64,000 nucleotides of DNA from Oasisia sp. SBJ-2009 (GCA_964017155.1 OZ024862.1:46833874-46897873); one strand, 5' to 3'. Positions 1 through 11,419 are shown, counted from the first letter of the stretch. Numbers and translations: made by a program. The notes: generated by a model not told the origin, from the sequence alone.

Positions 1-476
1 CCCTTTTGGGGTAGTCGCTAGTAACACGAGGTCATCGGCGAATGCGAGGCAAGAACGTTTTTCCGTTCCTACACTGATCCCTATCTCCTGATCAATCTGT
101 CGAAGTGCAAGGTCGACCACCGAATTGAACAGCACCGGAGATAAGGGATCCCCTTGCCTCACGCCCCTTTGAACCATAATATCCTGGCTCATTTCACCGT
201 TGACCCTCAACCGCGTGGTCGACCCCGTATAAACTGAGCGAATGTACCTTACTAGAGGCTGCGGTATTCCCGCCGAAGCCGCGGCCAAGAATATCGAGTC
301 ATGCGACACAGAGTCAAATGCCTTGGACACGTCCAAAAAAGCGAGATTGGAGGCTTGCGACCTTGCCTTGCGATCAGCGATCACGTTCGTCAGAATGTAA
401 ACATTCTCAGCCAATCCATCGCCTTTCCGAAATGCCTTTTGAGAGCCACTGATTTCGTAGAGATTTTCCAGTGTTC
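1..476 (-). pseudogene. R2-like non-LTR retrotransposon reverse transcriptase fragment
   Basis: The minus strand is open across this stretch and reads as the central part of a reverse transcriptase. In order it shows QKAFRKGDGLAEN, a palm motif FLDVSKAFDSVSH, then GVRQGDPLSPVLFN, and FADDLVLL with the catalytic Asp pair near position 35. The motif wording (RQKAF.. GDG.AEN; RQGDPLSP.LFN) fits the R2/NeSL side of non-LTR elements better than the L2/CR1 LINEs found elsewhere here. The frame runs off the left edge of the window, and its upstream end stops exactly where the inverted-repeat element at 477 begins. It is a 5'-truncated or interrupted copy; whether the 3' part is intact cannot be seen. 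R2 elements normally sit in 28S rDNA, and no rDNA is visible here. Confidence 0.75.
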
Positions 477-721
477 GGGCCTCTGTATTTTGCGGAACGT
501 TCCGGCGGAACTGACGAAGCGCTATGTTTCTGGCTTAAAACACAGCTATGCGCTTTGTATGAAATTGATACTTTATGTATAGTTTAATATTGCTATAATA
601 TAACACCTTTGCAAGTATGGAGACATAATATATTGTATAAGGTATATTTATGAGCGCCGGAACGTCGGTGGCCGATGACAGATCGTCAATATTGAGCAAG
701 ATGGCGGCTTTATTATGGCTG
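477..721. repeat. Left terminal inverted repeat
   Basis: This is the reverse complement of 2953-3198 with only scattered substitutions. The shared block runs from the GGGCCTCTG terminus to the sequence next to GCGGCTTTATTATGGCTG. Confidence 0.85.
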
Positions 722-1085
722 TTCCACGCATTGAACATACTCCCACACCTACCGGCCATACCGGCAAGCATCTTGGCGCCTGACAAGTATGCATGTTATT
801 AGGGGTTTTGTTATCAAAAAAGTGAAGACAAAATAGATGTGGGCGTGAATAATTTGGATTTTTTTAAACACCAGTATTCCACTCGGTACACAAATGTGTG
901 GATAATTTAATTATTATAATAATTAATATGTTCTACCAATGTCTATATACCCCGTGTAATTATTTTATGGGTGGGTGGGATCAATCCTATCCAAAAGCTT
1001 TTTGTATTGGATTTTTTATTATAAACCCCTTAGGGAATTTATTTTTAAAATGTTGTTAACTGGCGTTACATAAAATGTATTAAAT

Positions 1086-1209
1086 GATTAATTATATATT
1101 TGTTACTTATCTAATAATATGGACTTTCTAGAAATAAAAGATTATATAACATATAATCTTTTATTTGTAGAAAGTCCATATTATTAGATACATACAAATA
1201 TATAATTAA
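1086..1209. repeat. Short palindrome, arms about 60 bp
   Basis: The block containing CTAATAATATGGACTTTCTA returns as its reverse complement around a centre near 1148. It lies inside the Ulp1-bearing element and could be a small MITE or a foldback. Confidence 0.75.
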
Positions 1210-1239
1210 TAATTTAATAAATTTAATAAATTTAATGCC

Positions 1240-1585
1240 ATGTATGCTATTACACACATGCAAATCGATACAATAATAATAAAATAATAGTACTTACAAA
1301 TATTGAGACCTAATGTCAGGCTAATTACAGAAATTTTTAAACGATATTTCTAGTTTCGGTTTACAATTCATCAAATAATTTAACATCATGTAATTAATGA
1401 ATTATAATAATTATATGATTTTAAATTATTTGATGAATTGTAAACTCTTTCATTGGAAATATCATTTAAAACAAATGTAAGTAATTAGCCTGACATTAGG
1501 TCTGAGTATTTATAAGTACAGTACTATTATTTTATTACTATTTTATAGATTTGCATGTATGTAATAGTATAGTGTAATAATTAGT
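1240..1585. repeat. Foldback repeat, arms about 165 bp
   Basis: The left arm (with ACCTAATGTCAGGCTAATTA near 1310) and the right arm (its complement near 1490) pair around an AT-rich centre near 1412. It is probably a non-autonomous element nested in the larger one. Confidence 0.75.
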
Positions 1586-1677
1586 ATTATCAGTACACAT
1601 ATGCTGATTAATTAGATTATGTGTACACATATTCATACAAAGAAGAATAACTACTAACTGTACATTTGCAATGTTTA

Positions 1678-2919
1678 TTATGAAAAATCACTAAATATCA
1701 AATACAACAGTAAAAATTGGTTAGGGAGACCACAATGGCATAACACTTGGATGGCATATGATGTCGTCTTTCTTTCTGCTGGAACCTTCTTCTCTCTGTG
1801 AGGAAAATTAGAAAAATGATCACAGCTGAAACAATTGATCAGATGGCTTCGCAGACCATCTTGCCGAAATTCCCATGTCAGCTTTTCTTCTGGAACATTA
1901 CTGAAAGCACCATGACAGAATTCAAACATATTTGCGATTGCATACAGGCCGCAGTCCGATCCCATTACCTGTGTGTTGAGAGATGGTACATGTATTACCA
2001 GCTGCCCGTCACTAGATCCATAGATCTGGGCCAGCTGGATCTGGAGTGAGGCTGGTAACTCTGGATAACCTGAAACAAGACTATCCAGCAAAAACACACG
2101 ACTGTCTCCGGCTCTCTGAAATGAAGTAACCCAATGTGAATGTCCAGTGTAGTGGATCTGAACAGAGGGTGTTGCAGTACGCTGGAAGGACTTCTTGGGA
2201 ATCTCCCATTGATGTTTGTCGTCACTGAAACGTGGGGCTAATGTACAGTGTTGCATGCCATTTATCAGAGGGAATTGCTCATGCATCATATCATGTGCTG
2301 CATTAATCACTACATCATCTAGCCATTTCCCACTCTGAATAGTAAATTTATCTTGAAATGACAGCTGATATGCAGGAACCCAAAACCTACGCTGGTTGCT
2401 AGTCTGTTCAATACTTTGATTATCAGTACAAACCTGATTAATCTTACTATGAACATCTATAAGATCTGCGTCAAGCGCTTCATCTATCAATTTTGTGGGC
2501 TTCCTTAGACTGAGCCTCTTTCTACCCTTCTTATCAGATATGTCAACTGGGGCCGATGTGTCAAGATCACTAAGCAAATCATTTGTTACTTTTTCAAATG
2601 TTACATGAAATTTTGCTTTGCTACGTACTCGAGAGGGAGTTGAAGATATAACAGGGGTGATTGAGGTGGCTGGCTGATCTGCAGAACTAAGACAACTTAC
2701 ATCTTGTGGAGCATCATGTTCTACTACAGACCTGTTTACTTGGCTGTCCGTTGTCAAGTCCAACACCTTACTGGAATCAGGAGCAGGATTTACTTCATAA
2801 TCATTAGTCCTAGGCTTCTTCAGTCCCCCCTTCTTATCTACACGTTTTCTACTGTTACGTTTAAGCTGCGACAGATTTAATATTCTCGTTTCATCTTTAG
2901 CAGGGAATGGACACTGCAA
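1678..2919 (-). CDS. Ulp1/SENP-like C48 cysteine protease, transposon-borne
   Basis: A single open frame of 413 aa. The first ~170 residues are polar, Ser/Thr/Lys-rich and probably disordered. Residues ~180-380 match a C48 (SUMO-protease fold) peptidase: W-L-D-D-V-V-I near 199-205, His262 in a SHW motif, Asp279 in LLDS, Gln317 and the nucleophile Cys323 in SDCGLYA. These give the full His-Asp-Gln-Cys set. The tail has a CHCG pair, like the start of a zinc finger that other transposon Ulp1 proteins carry after the peptidase. The frame begins close inside the right terminal repeat. Such proteases are known passengers of DNA transposons; whether this one cleaves SUMO, ubiquitin or something else cannot be told. 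No splice sites were needed, and all catalytic residues are present. Confidence 0.8.
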   Translation of the reverse strand: MQCPFPAKDETRILNLSQLKRNSRKRVDKKGGLKKPRTNDYEVNPAPDSSKVLDLTTDSQVNRSVVEHDAPQDVSCLSSADQPATSITPVISSTPSRVRSKAKFHVTFEKVTNDLLSDLDTSAPVDISDKKGRKRLSLRKPTKLIDEALDADLIDVHSKINQVCTDNQSIEQTSNQRRFWVPAYQLSFQDKFTIQSGKWLDDVVINAAHDMMHEQFPLINGMQHCTLAPRFSDDKHQWEIPKKSFQRTATPSVQIHYTGHSHWVTSFQRAGDSRVFLLDSLVSGYPELPASLQIQLAQIYGSSDGQLVIHVPSLNTQVMGSDCGLYAIANMFEFCHGAFSNVPEEKLTWEFRQDGLRSHLINCFSCDHFSNFPHREKKVPAERKTTSYAIQVLCHCGLPNQFLLLYLIFSDFS

Positions 2920-2952
2920 TTAGATACCTGTGTCTTTCCACTTTTCTATTCA

Positions 2953-3198
2953 CAGCCATAATAAAGCCGCCATCTTGCTCAATATTGACGATCTGTCATC
3001 AGCCACCGACGTTCCGGCGCTCATAAATATACCTTATACAATATATTATGTCTCCATACTTGCAGAGGTGTTATATTATAGCAATATTAAACTATACATA
3101 AAGTATCAATTTCATACAAAGCGCATAGCTGTGTTTTAAGCCAGAAACATAGCGTTCCGTCGGTTCCGCCGGAACGTTCCGCAAAATACAGAGGCCCC
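2953..3198. repeat. Right terminal inverted repeat
   Basis: Inverted partner of 477-721. It starts 34 bp upstream of the Ulp1-like start codon, so it may carry that gene's promoter. Confidence 0.85.
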
Positions 3199-3845
3199 TT
3201 GGGAGTTGTGTTCGCAATGTTCCGTCGATCACATAATTAGGATGTTAAAATCTTAGAAATCTACATCTCAAATCGCCATCGATGCAGAATGGAGGTACAG
3301 TGTTATGCCTAGGTAAATTGTGTGGGTGACAACACGACACAGATTGTCAATATTGAAGAAGTCGACGTCGGAATTCAGAAACTGACGGAAAGCTCGGTAA
3401 TCTTCCCAAGTTAACTGGCCTAAATTATGTTGGCCTTTTCTAAACGGTTTTATCACCTGTTTTCAATGTGTATGTATTCGGAATGTCATTCTATATCATT
3501 TCCGGTACAAAGAAGTAAGATATTATTTGTTACATTGTGTTTTAGATTAATTTTATGACGATCGAGTCGACGTAAATAAGCCGATGACGATGTCATTCAC
3601 TCACAGCAGTTAACGTATCTCAGATGCATCAGAGCCGCAAAGGCGACGTCTTGCGTGTGAATTGCGAAGTCGAAATAGAAACAATTAGCAACCGTTTATA
3701 CATTTAAAATTTAACGAATTAACGAAAGCGTGTGTGTATATCTTGAAAAATTGCATACTTGTTTCAAGCGTTCTAGCTGAACTAGTTTTCAAATTACGGT
3801 TGTTTTTCGACAGCTTGTTAAAAATAAATAGGACGTTGTTGCGTA
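3199..3845. other. Unassigned sequence
   Basis: No gene is supported. A 62-codon minus-strand frame at 3268-3456 is open but has no recognisable motif. Confidence 0.4.
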
Positions 3846-3910
3846 GCCGAGCATCGGAACCGTGTTCGCTGGTGATAAAGGTCCGAGCACTCAACGCGCA
3901 TGCGCCTACT
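3846..3910 (+). repeat. GC-rich repeat, inverted partner at 7887-7953
   Basis: The block opens GTAGCCGAGCATCGGAACC and ends with GCGCATGCGC, a palindrome that resembles an NRF-1 site. It recurs inverted at 7887-7953 with about 80% identity. A partial second copy (3941-3961 continuing at 5161) is split by the 1.2-kb insertion. It may be the terminal repeat of an older element spanning about 3846-7953. Confidence 0.6.
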
Positions 3911-3961
3911 TTGATTTTCGCCGGTGCTCGGACGCGGTGCAGCAGGCCGAGCATCGGAACC

Positions 3962-5160
3962 TAGTCTCGCTTAACCGACTGTCGGTCGGCTGCGGAACTA
4001 CGCCGAGAAGACAGTCTGGTGACATTTGCCGGCTTTTGTTTGGTATCCGCGTGATCTATAAAATGCTGCCACCTCACGGACACTGCCGTAATATTTTTTT
4101 TATAAACAACTGCAAATTTGTATTTCTATTTATTTTGGGTTAATATAAGTTTAATTTTTAATAGTTTTTATAATACAGCATTATTTGATCAAAAGGTTTC
4201 CTTATTTAATTTGTATGCTATCCGTGTCGGGCTAGACAATGCTGCCACCTCACGGATACTGGTTAATCCTGCCGTAATTCTTATTTTATAAACAACGGTA
4301 AATTTGAATTTTTACTTACTGTTGTGTTAATATAAGTTCAATGGTGAATACTTTTCAAATGATATTATTATCTTGTAAAACTATATCGTTATTTAAATTT
4401 TTATTTCATAGTTGGCCTGAGAGCCAATCAGCGTCTCTACCCTATTCTGGGGTAAGGCTGCCCGGATGTAGAAACTTAAGCATATATACTGTCCCAGGCG
4501 TAGTTGAGGTAGCCTCGGTTACCCAGACTCCGTGAGGTGGCAGCACTTTTAGGCCCCCTCAACTACGCCTGGGACAGTATATATTCTTAAGTTTCTACAT
4601 CCGGGCAGCCTTACCCCAGAATAGGGTAGAGACGCTGATTGGCTCTCAGGCCAACTATGAAATAAAAATTTAAATAACGATATAGTTTTACAAGATAATA
4701 ATATCATTTGAAAAGTATTCACCATTGAACTTATAGTAACACAACAGTAAGTAAAAATTCAAATTTACCGTTGTTTATAAAATAAGAATTACGGCAGGAT
4801 TAACCAGTATCCGTGAGGTGGCAGCATTGTCTAGCCCGACACGGATAGCATACAAATTAAATAAGGAAACCTTTTGATTAAATAATGCTGTATTATAAAA
4901 ACTATTAAAAATTAAACTTATATTAACCCAAAATAAATAGAAATACAAATTTTCAGTTGTTTATAAAAAAAATATTACGGCAGTGTCCGTGAGGTGGCAG
5001 CATTTTATAGATCACGCGGATACCAAACAAAAGCCGGCAAATGTCACCAGACTGTCTTCTCGGCGTAGTTCCGCAGCCGACCGACAGTCGGTTAAGCGAG
5101 ACTATAGTTGAGGGGGCTTAAAAGTGCTGCCACCTCACGGAGTCTGGGTAACCGAGGCTA
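3962..5160. mobile_element. 595-bp MULE-like element (outer copy) with nested self-insertion
   Basis: The block is flanked by a perfect 9-bp direct repeat, ATCGGAACC (3953-3961 and 5161-5169). Its ends read TAGTCTCGCTTAACC and, in complement, TAGCCTCGGTTACCC. Subtracting the inner insertion (4510-5104) and its duplicated target leaves 548 + 47 = 595 bp, the same length as the inner copy. The motif TGCTGCCACCTCACGGA occurs three times per copy. There is no coding capacity. A 9-bp duplication is typical of Mutator-like elements, so this is probably a non-autonomous MULE; the assignment is inferred. Confidence 0.8.
4510..5104. mobile_element. 595-bp MULE-like element (inner copy, inverted)
   Basis: It begins TAGCCTCGGTTACCC and ends GGTTAAGCGAGACTA, the same termini as the outer copy but in the opposite orientation. 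It is flanked by a perfect 9-bp duplication TAGTTGAGG (4501-4509 and 5105-5113), a sequence that belongs to the outer copy. The near identity of the two copies makes the whole region a ~540-bp-arm palindrome. Confidence 0.85.
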
Positions 5161-5169
5161 ATCGGAACC

Positions 5170-6667
5170 GTGTTTGTTTGTGATAAAGGTCCGAGCATTC
5201 AACGCACAGGCGATTTCTTGGTCGTACTTTCACGTTACCCTTCGCATCAATATCAGCACGGGTGCGTAATCGTACTACTGCTACTAGCGATTCATAAGGA
5301 TATTCGATTAATATTTATAAGTCCATTATAACAAGTCACAGCCTATGGAAAAAATGAAATAAATACTTTATAAGCCCAATTGCATGATTATAAATATTGT
5401 TTGCGTTAATTGTTTGAATCTAAGTGCGTAATATATACCCATAACGACATTATAATTAATAAATATGAGCATTATTAATAATTACATGAGCACCGAAAGA
5501 AACAACAGGGGCATCATACAGCATATGGCTGGTTGATGAATTTATTTTATTCATAGGGCATAACAGGCCAAAGCAATTGCGTTTTGAGAACTGCAGATTG
5601 TAATTGCTGTAGTATAGCAGAATGATTTATGGACTTATGATAGTAAATTTTATTAAATACACACATGTGTAATGTAGCAATATTGTATGTAGCAGTTTAT
5701 TACTGGAAGATGACAAAAGAACATCTCTACAATGATTATTACCTGGGTAACATTATTATTTAAGTGACGTATGTACGCGTCATGCGCGAAGACAAATCGA
5801 CTTGCAATCTGACAAAGTAATGTAAAGCATACTCGTGTATTGCACTAAGTAAAAAAACTTGCTACGTGATCTCTATTATCTAGAATACATTACTAATTTA
5901 TGGTAACTGATTCCATACCGACATCATTAACAGGGTATATAACTACATGTCATGCACTTGAAATCTGACAGTAATGTAAAACATGCATATGTAGTGCACT
6001 AATATAAGCATAAAAGTAAGAAAGGAGAAATGTAAAACATATATACATTTCACAAATGGCATAATACTAGTTATATAGTTATACAAAAGGGTTACCATGA
6101 CACATGCTAGATTAGTGGGTAATGTAGCGAAATTGGAAAATAGCTCATGTACTCAACACTGCCAGTTTTGAGTTTCATTATGGTTACAGTATTTTGATTA
6201 CAGTGTTTATGTAAGAGGAGAAATGTAAAACATATACATGACATGACGGTGAATTTATTTTCGATGTTCAATACAAATACATAGATAAATGAATTTTAAA
6301 AACATTGCACAAAAGGGTTATCATGACACGTGAGATTTGCGGATAGTCTAGTATTTAACAGCAGGAACTGCGTAATATCTAAGGTAGAAGGGGTTATATT
6401 TGTAAAACATAATTATGCCTGGGATAATTATTAATTTAATGCACTGAAATAATGAAATGTAGGCAAACAATATCAATCATAAACAATTTAGTCAACATAA
6501 CATACATCTTATAACAAACTAAAATAAAATTATGGTCATTATGCTTGCGACATTTTAATTGCAGTTTTAATACATTTTATTATAATTTTATATAAATATT
6601 GTCTTAAAAACGTAATAATGCACATAACTATTTCACTAATATAAAATTAATCAAGCAAAACAACTAA
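5170..6667. other. AT-rich intergenic sequence with a diverged direct repeat
   Basis: No gene is supported. A block with GGAGAAATGTAAAACATATA followed by AAAAGGGTTA-C/T-CATGACAC appears near 6022-6110 and again near 6215-6330, which indicates an old tandem duplication of about 200 bp. Confidence 0.5.
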
Positions 6668-7405
6668 TAATAATAATGGCAATTTCTATAGCGCCGGTAT
6701 CCGCCACGTAGTGGCGCTCGTGGCGCTTTTACATATAAAAACATCATGTTAGAACAATACTAGTAATGCCAATAGAGCGACCTTTTTAGACCCGAAAAAA
6801 TTAAAATTAAATAATATAATTACCATTAAATAAAGTAGCAATAAAACGGTGTAAAGTAAACATTTCTAAAAATGTATATACAATAATAATAATAATAAAA
6901 TAATTTTAAAAATAAATAAAAATTAGTTAGTGTCATAAAATATATACAGTCCAGAACATGTCCAAGGGAACGTCCGCATGTATCACTCGAAATAAGCTTT
7001 AAAAAGATGTGTCTTCAATGCTGTCTTGAAGACACAGACTGTTGCGCTGGCTCTGATGGTGTTAGGAAGTGTATTCCAGACATTTGCTGCGGATACTGCG
7101 CTCCCCACGAGTTTTTACATTTGTGTTCTGTTAACAGCAGCTTGTTTGCAGAGCGCATATTTCCACGGAGTGGTTCGTACAGTTTAACAAGGTTACACAA
7201 GTAAACGGGCGAGACACAGTGGATTGTCTTGAACACAAACATGGAGATTTTGAAGACGATTCTCTGTTCGATTGGTAGCCAGTGTAGTTGTTTGAGGATG
7301 GGTGTGATATGAGTACATTTCCTGGTGAGCGTGACAAGTCTGGCAGCAGTGTTCTGTAATCGCTGGAGTCGTATTAGCTGTGTTTTGTTGAGGCCGTGAA
7401 GCAGT
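6668..7405 (-). mobile_element. 5'-truncated L2-type LINE
   Basis: The minus strand reads the C-terminal part of a LINE ORF2, including KCTHITPILKQLHWLPIEQR. This aligns with HDHITPVLKELHWLPIESR of the intact LINE at 20812-23979. The 3' end is a (TAA)n-like run at about 6668-6680 next to a TATAGCGC block, the same tail style as the intact copy. The frame is interrupted, so this is a dead fragment. Confidence 0.75.
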
Positions 7406-7977
7406 GAATTGAACTAGTATAAACATTAAGCATGAATTATATTATTATTGTTATATAAAACTGACACTTACTATGTGGTTAAAAATGTCATATTGCAATT
7501 CGATAAAAATAGTGATAACAGCAAAATTGAGGTGGTGCAAAATTTAAACAAATGTCCCCAGTTGTCTCATATGGACGCCGAGTCGTCTCATGATCGGCGA
7601 CGAGTTATCTTGAGCCGGCTCGGCCCGGGCCGAGTTGTCTGTGAGCCGAATCGACTGGCATTTGTCTTCGAAGTACTTGTGCTCGGGCTTAATCTTGCCA
7701 GCGCAGCCAGAATATAGAGCCACCGACGCAGCCGATGTCTTACAGTTCCGCCTGTGGTCAATGTAGAGTTGCACTGCTGTTTTATTTCCTTTATTTGCGG
7801 CAAAACCATCGCCTACGTTCATCCCAACCTCAACACATGCTCGGCTGGCGTGAGAAAGAGCGGAAGCAAGATGCAACACGTGACAATTAGCGCATGCGCG
7901 TTGAGTGCTCGGACCTATAACGCCGAGGTACAGGGTTCCGATGCTCGGCTACGTAACCACTTCGAAATAAGTAATGT
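7406..7977. other. Unassigned sequence ending in a GC-rich inverted repeat
   Basis: No gene is supported. Positions 7887-7953 are the inverted partner of 3846-3910. The open minus-strand frames here (for example 7544-7879) show no known motif. Confidence 0.45.
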
Positions 7978-10487
7978 TATTCACATTTCACTAGTCAATA
8001 TCTTCTGCACTCTTTAGCCTGTGTCAGTGAAATTGTGTGGAGTTGTTCTCTATAATATAAAGATTACATAACTACAATTAGAACATAAATAAGGGATATG
8101 ATTAATGTGCAGCAAGTTGATAAACATCATGATTTATTCAAAATATCACACGCGGGAGGGTTTTCAGACCCTGATTGTGAGCAAAATACACATACCTTAG
8201 ACCCAAATTGTACAAATTTTGTACCAAAACATAAATATGTGCTAATCTAAGAAAAATGGCAGGTCTGGTTTCCTTAATTATGAATCTGTACGTATGCAAA
8301 GATGGTACGTTATTATATTTCTTTAAAAATGGCCAACTTCTGACCCAAACATGTCAATGAGGCGTAGCTTGTATTATCACAAAACTTGTTATAGGTGTTA
8401 CTTAATTTCTATAACTCAAATAACTATTAAGTCTCAATATCCTTCCGAGCTTCCTTCACAATAAAAATGGCATACGTTTGGGTGCCCCAACTTTTAAAAT
8501 AAATTGCTTGTGATATACGAAAGGGTTTTCAGACATTGATTGCAAGCTAAATATAGATGGTTAAATGAACTGTTGTTTGTAATTGATATATATGCATAAC
8601 ATTGTATATTATCAGAGGAATATTACAGGCCTGTCAGTATTAATTATGAATCTACACATACACAAATATCCTACATTTTATATTTAAAATTAGCAAACTT
8701 CCAAGTTCCAACCCTAAAAGGTCAATGTGGATTAGAAGGTATTGTTATCAAACTGTTAATAGGCATAAACCAGTTCTAAGACAAAATAACAAGTAACTCT
8801 CAATATCCTTCCATGATTCCTTCTCAACAAGAATGGGGACCCATTAATACAACTGTTTAAACAAATTGCTTGTGATATACGAGAGGGTTTTCAGACATTG
8901 ATTGCAAACTAAATATAAATGGTTTAGTGACTTGTTGTGTGTATTTGATATAATATATGCATAACATTGTATTATTAGAGCAATATGGCATGCGTGATGG
9001 TCTTAATTATTGATCTACACATATCCAAATGTCCTACATTTTATATTTATTTAAAATTAGCAAACTTTCAACCCAAGTCAATGTGGATTAGAAGCTATTT
9101 TTGTTATCAAACTTTTACCAGGCATAAACCAGCCCCATGTTCAAGCAAAACTCCCTAAGAATGTTTACTGATATGCATAGATATGCAATATTTACAAATA
9201 TTACCAATAACATAATTATTATGTTTAACTCAAGATCAATGCTTGAAAACCCGCTCGTAAATGATTTATTGATATTTTTTTCTGTATCTATGGGTCCCCA
9301 TTCTTCTTGACAAAGAAGCATGGAATGATATCGAGAGTTATTTAGTGTTTGGACTGGTTTATGCCTGGTAACAGTTTTATAACAATACCTTATAATCCAC
9401 ATTGACCTTTTTGGGTTGGAAGTTTGCTAATTTTAAATAAATATAAAATGTACGACTTTTGGGTATGTGTAGATTCATAATTAAGACAGCCAAACAAGTC
9501 ATAGTACTCTGGTAATACACAATGACATGCATATATATCCAATATACACAACATTTCATTTAACCATCCATATTTAGCTTGCAATCAATGTCTGAAAACC
9601 CTCTCGTATATCACAAGCAATTTATTTAAAAAGTTGTATCAATGGGTTACCATTCTTCTTGAGAAGGAAGCATGGAAGGATATTGAGAGTTACTGGTTAA
9701 TTTATCTTTGAACTGGTTTATGCCTGGTAAAAATTTGATAACAATACCTTCTAATCCACATTGACCTTTTAGGGTCAGAAGTTTGCTTATTTTAATAAAA
9801 TATATGATATTTGGGTATGTGTAGATTCATAATTAAGACAGTCAAGCATGCAATATTTGCTCTGATAATACGTAGTATTGTGCATATATATCAAATAGAC
9901 ACAACAGTTCATTTAACCATCTATACTTAGCTTGCAATTAATGTCTGAAAACCATTTCCTATATCACAAGCAATTTATTTTAAAAGTTGGGGCACCCACA
10001 CGTATGCCATTTTTGTTGTGAAGGAAGCTCGGATTGAGACTTAATAGTTATTTGAGTTCTAGAAATGAACTAACACCTAGAAAAAGTTTTGTGATAATAC
10101 AAGCTACGCCTCATCGACTTTTTTGGGTCAGGAGTTGGTCATTTTGTAAGAAATATAATAACGGGTCATCTTTGCACATGTATAGATTCATAATTAAGGC
10201 AGTTAAACCTACCATATTTCTCAGTTTTGCACATATTTATGTTTTGGTACCAAATATGTACAATCTGTACAGTCTAAGGTATGTGTATTTTGCTCACAAT
10301 CAGGGTCTGAAAACCATCCCGCATGTGATATTTTGAATAAATCATGATGTTTATCAACTTGCTGCACATTAACCATACACCGTATTTATATTCTAATTGT
10401 AGTTATGTAATCTTTGTATTATAGAGAACAACACCACACCATACAGGCTAAAAAGTGCAGAAGATATTGACTAGTGAAATGTGAATA
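7978..10487. repeat. 2.5-kb imperfect palindrome built of ~362-bp subrepeats
   Basis: The left arm starts TATTCACATTTCACTAGTCA and the right arm ends with its complement at 10487; the centre is near 9232. Each arm contains direct repeats marked by AGGGTTTTCAGACATTGATT: starts near 8150, 8516 and 8877 on the left, and complements near 9231, 9577, 9930 and 10297 on the right. No coding frame persists. It could be a large foldback element or a satellite with an inversion; transcribed RNA would form a very long hairpin. Confidence 0.8.
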
Positions 10488-11419
10488 AAAGTATTTATTT
10501 TTAACAACCTGTCGAAAAAGTCCCAAATTTCAACCTGCTGTAACATGAAAACTATTTAAGCTAGAACGCTCAAATTTTTGATTCTTACTAATCTTACCAA
10601 AGGCTCTCACCATACTGATCTATTCAAAAATCTAAGAGATGACAGCAACCAATTTCTGGAATGTTGATTGCGTTCACTCGGAATGACCAGCACTAGTAAC
10701 ACTTTTTCTTTAAAAATGCCTGATTAATAAAATAATAAAATATATGTATTTGTTATATATATATATATATATATATAAATCTGCTAATATTTTATAATAT
10801 ATTCCAAGCACACTATAACATATTTTGGTTAACATAGATTGAAAAACATAGTGTGCTTTTATTATTTGTTACCTCTTTGCTTTATTATTATGGCTCAATC
10901 AATTTAGAATTAAATTACTTTTGGAATTGTATAAAGATTTTATAAAGAAAAATATCTAGCTAGAAGTGAATTATGGCCATAGTAAAGACGAAACCAAGTT
11001 CCATTATTGTATTTGTATTATATGATTATCATAACATGTATAATATAATTTCATGGAAAACAACTTCATAGCTGCATTAATTGTACATTGTTTAAAAACA
11101 AAGAAACATTTCATTCGAGCTAGTGATTGATAAATCTTATTTCCTAGAATATGTTCGAGAAGTATACCCACTTCTGGGCGAAGACCAGAAGAACGGCTTT
11201 GAGGTTACCTTGGACGCGTAGGACAAAGCTGTCCAAAGTGAACAAATATCAAGAAAAATGTGAAGATTGATCGACGGACATAATATTTTATGATATTTCA
11301 GATTGTATATAATAATGTACGTTCGAGAGCAGCACACTTAACATATTAAAACATTGTTAATTTATCTTGACTATGTTTTCGGTTTGATCTATATGTGCAT
11401 ATGATCTCTGTAAAGCTAG
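10488..11419. other. AT-rich intergenic sequence
   Basis: No gene is supported. There is a (TA)n run at 10757-10778. A short plus-strand frame near 11145-11215 is open but unplaced. Confidence 0.45.

Larger units (their letters stand above)
477..3198. mobile_element. Inverted-repeat element carrying a Ulp1-like protease
   Basis: About 245 bp at the left (477-721) recurs almost perfectly in inverted orientation at the right (2953-3198). Both outer ends read GGGCCTCTGTATTTTGCGG inward. The only sizeable gene inside is the minus-strand C48 protease at 1678-2919; the rest of the interior (722-1677) is AT-rich and holds two foldback structures. Long terminal inverted repeats plus a captured Ulp1 protease recall MULE/Kaonashi-type DNA transposons, but no transposase is present and I found no matching target-site duplication, so the superfamily is open. 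The left end abuts the R2-like fragment, which suggests insertion into or next to it. Confidence 0.7.

Noticed and set aside
3268..3456. Minus-strand 62-codon frame with QLTWEDYRAFRQFLN
   Set aside because: No splice context, motif or family recognised; it may be chance or a decayed repeat.
7978..10487. CRISPR-like array because of regularly spaced repeats
   Set aside because: Units are ~362 bp, diverged and arranged as a palindrome in a eukaryotic context.
11140..11220. Short plus-strand frame EYVREVYPLLGEDQKNGFEV that looks protein-like
   Set aside because: It stops soon and lacks a donor compatible with the nearby EGF gene.
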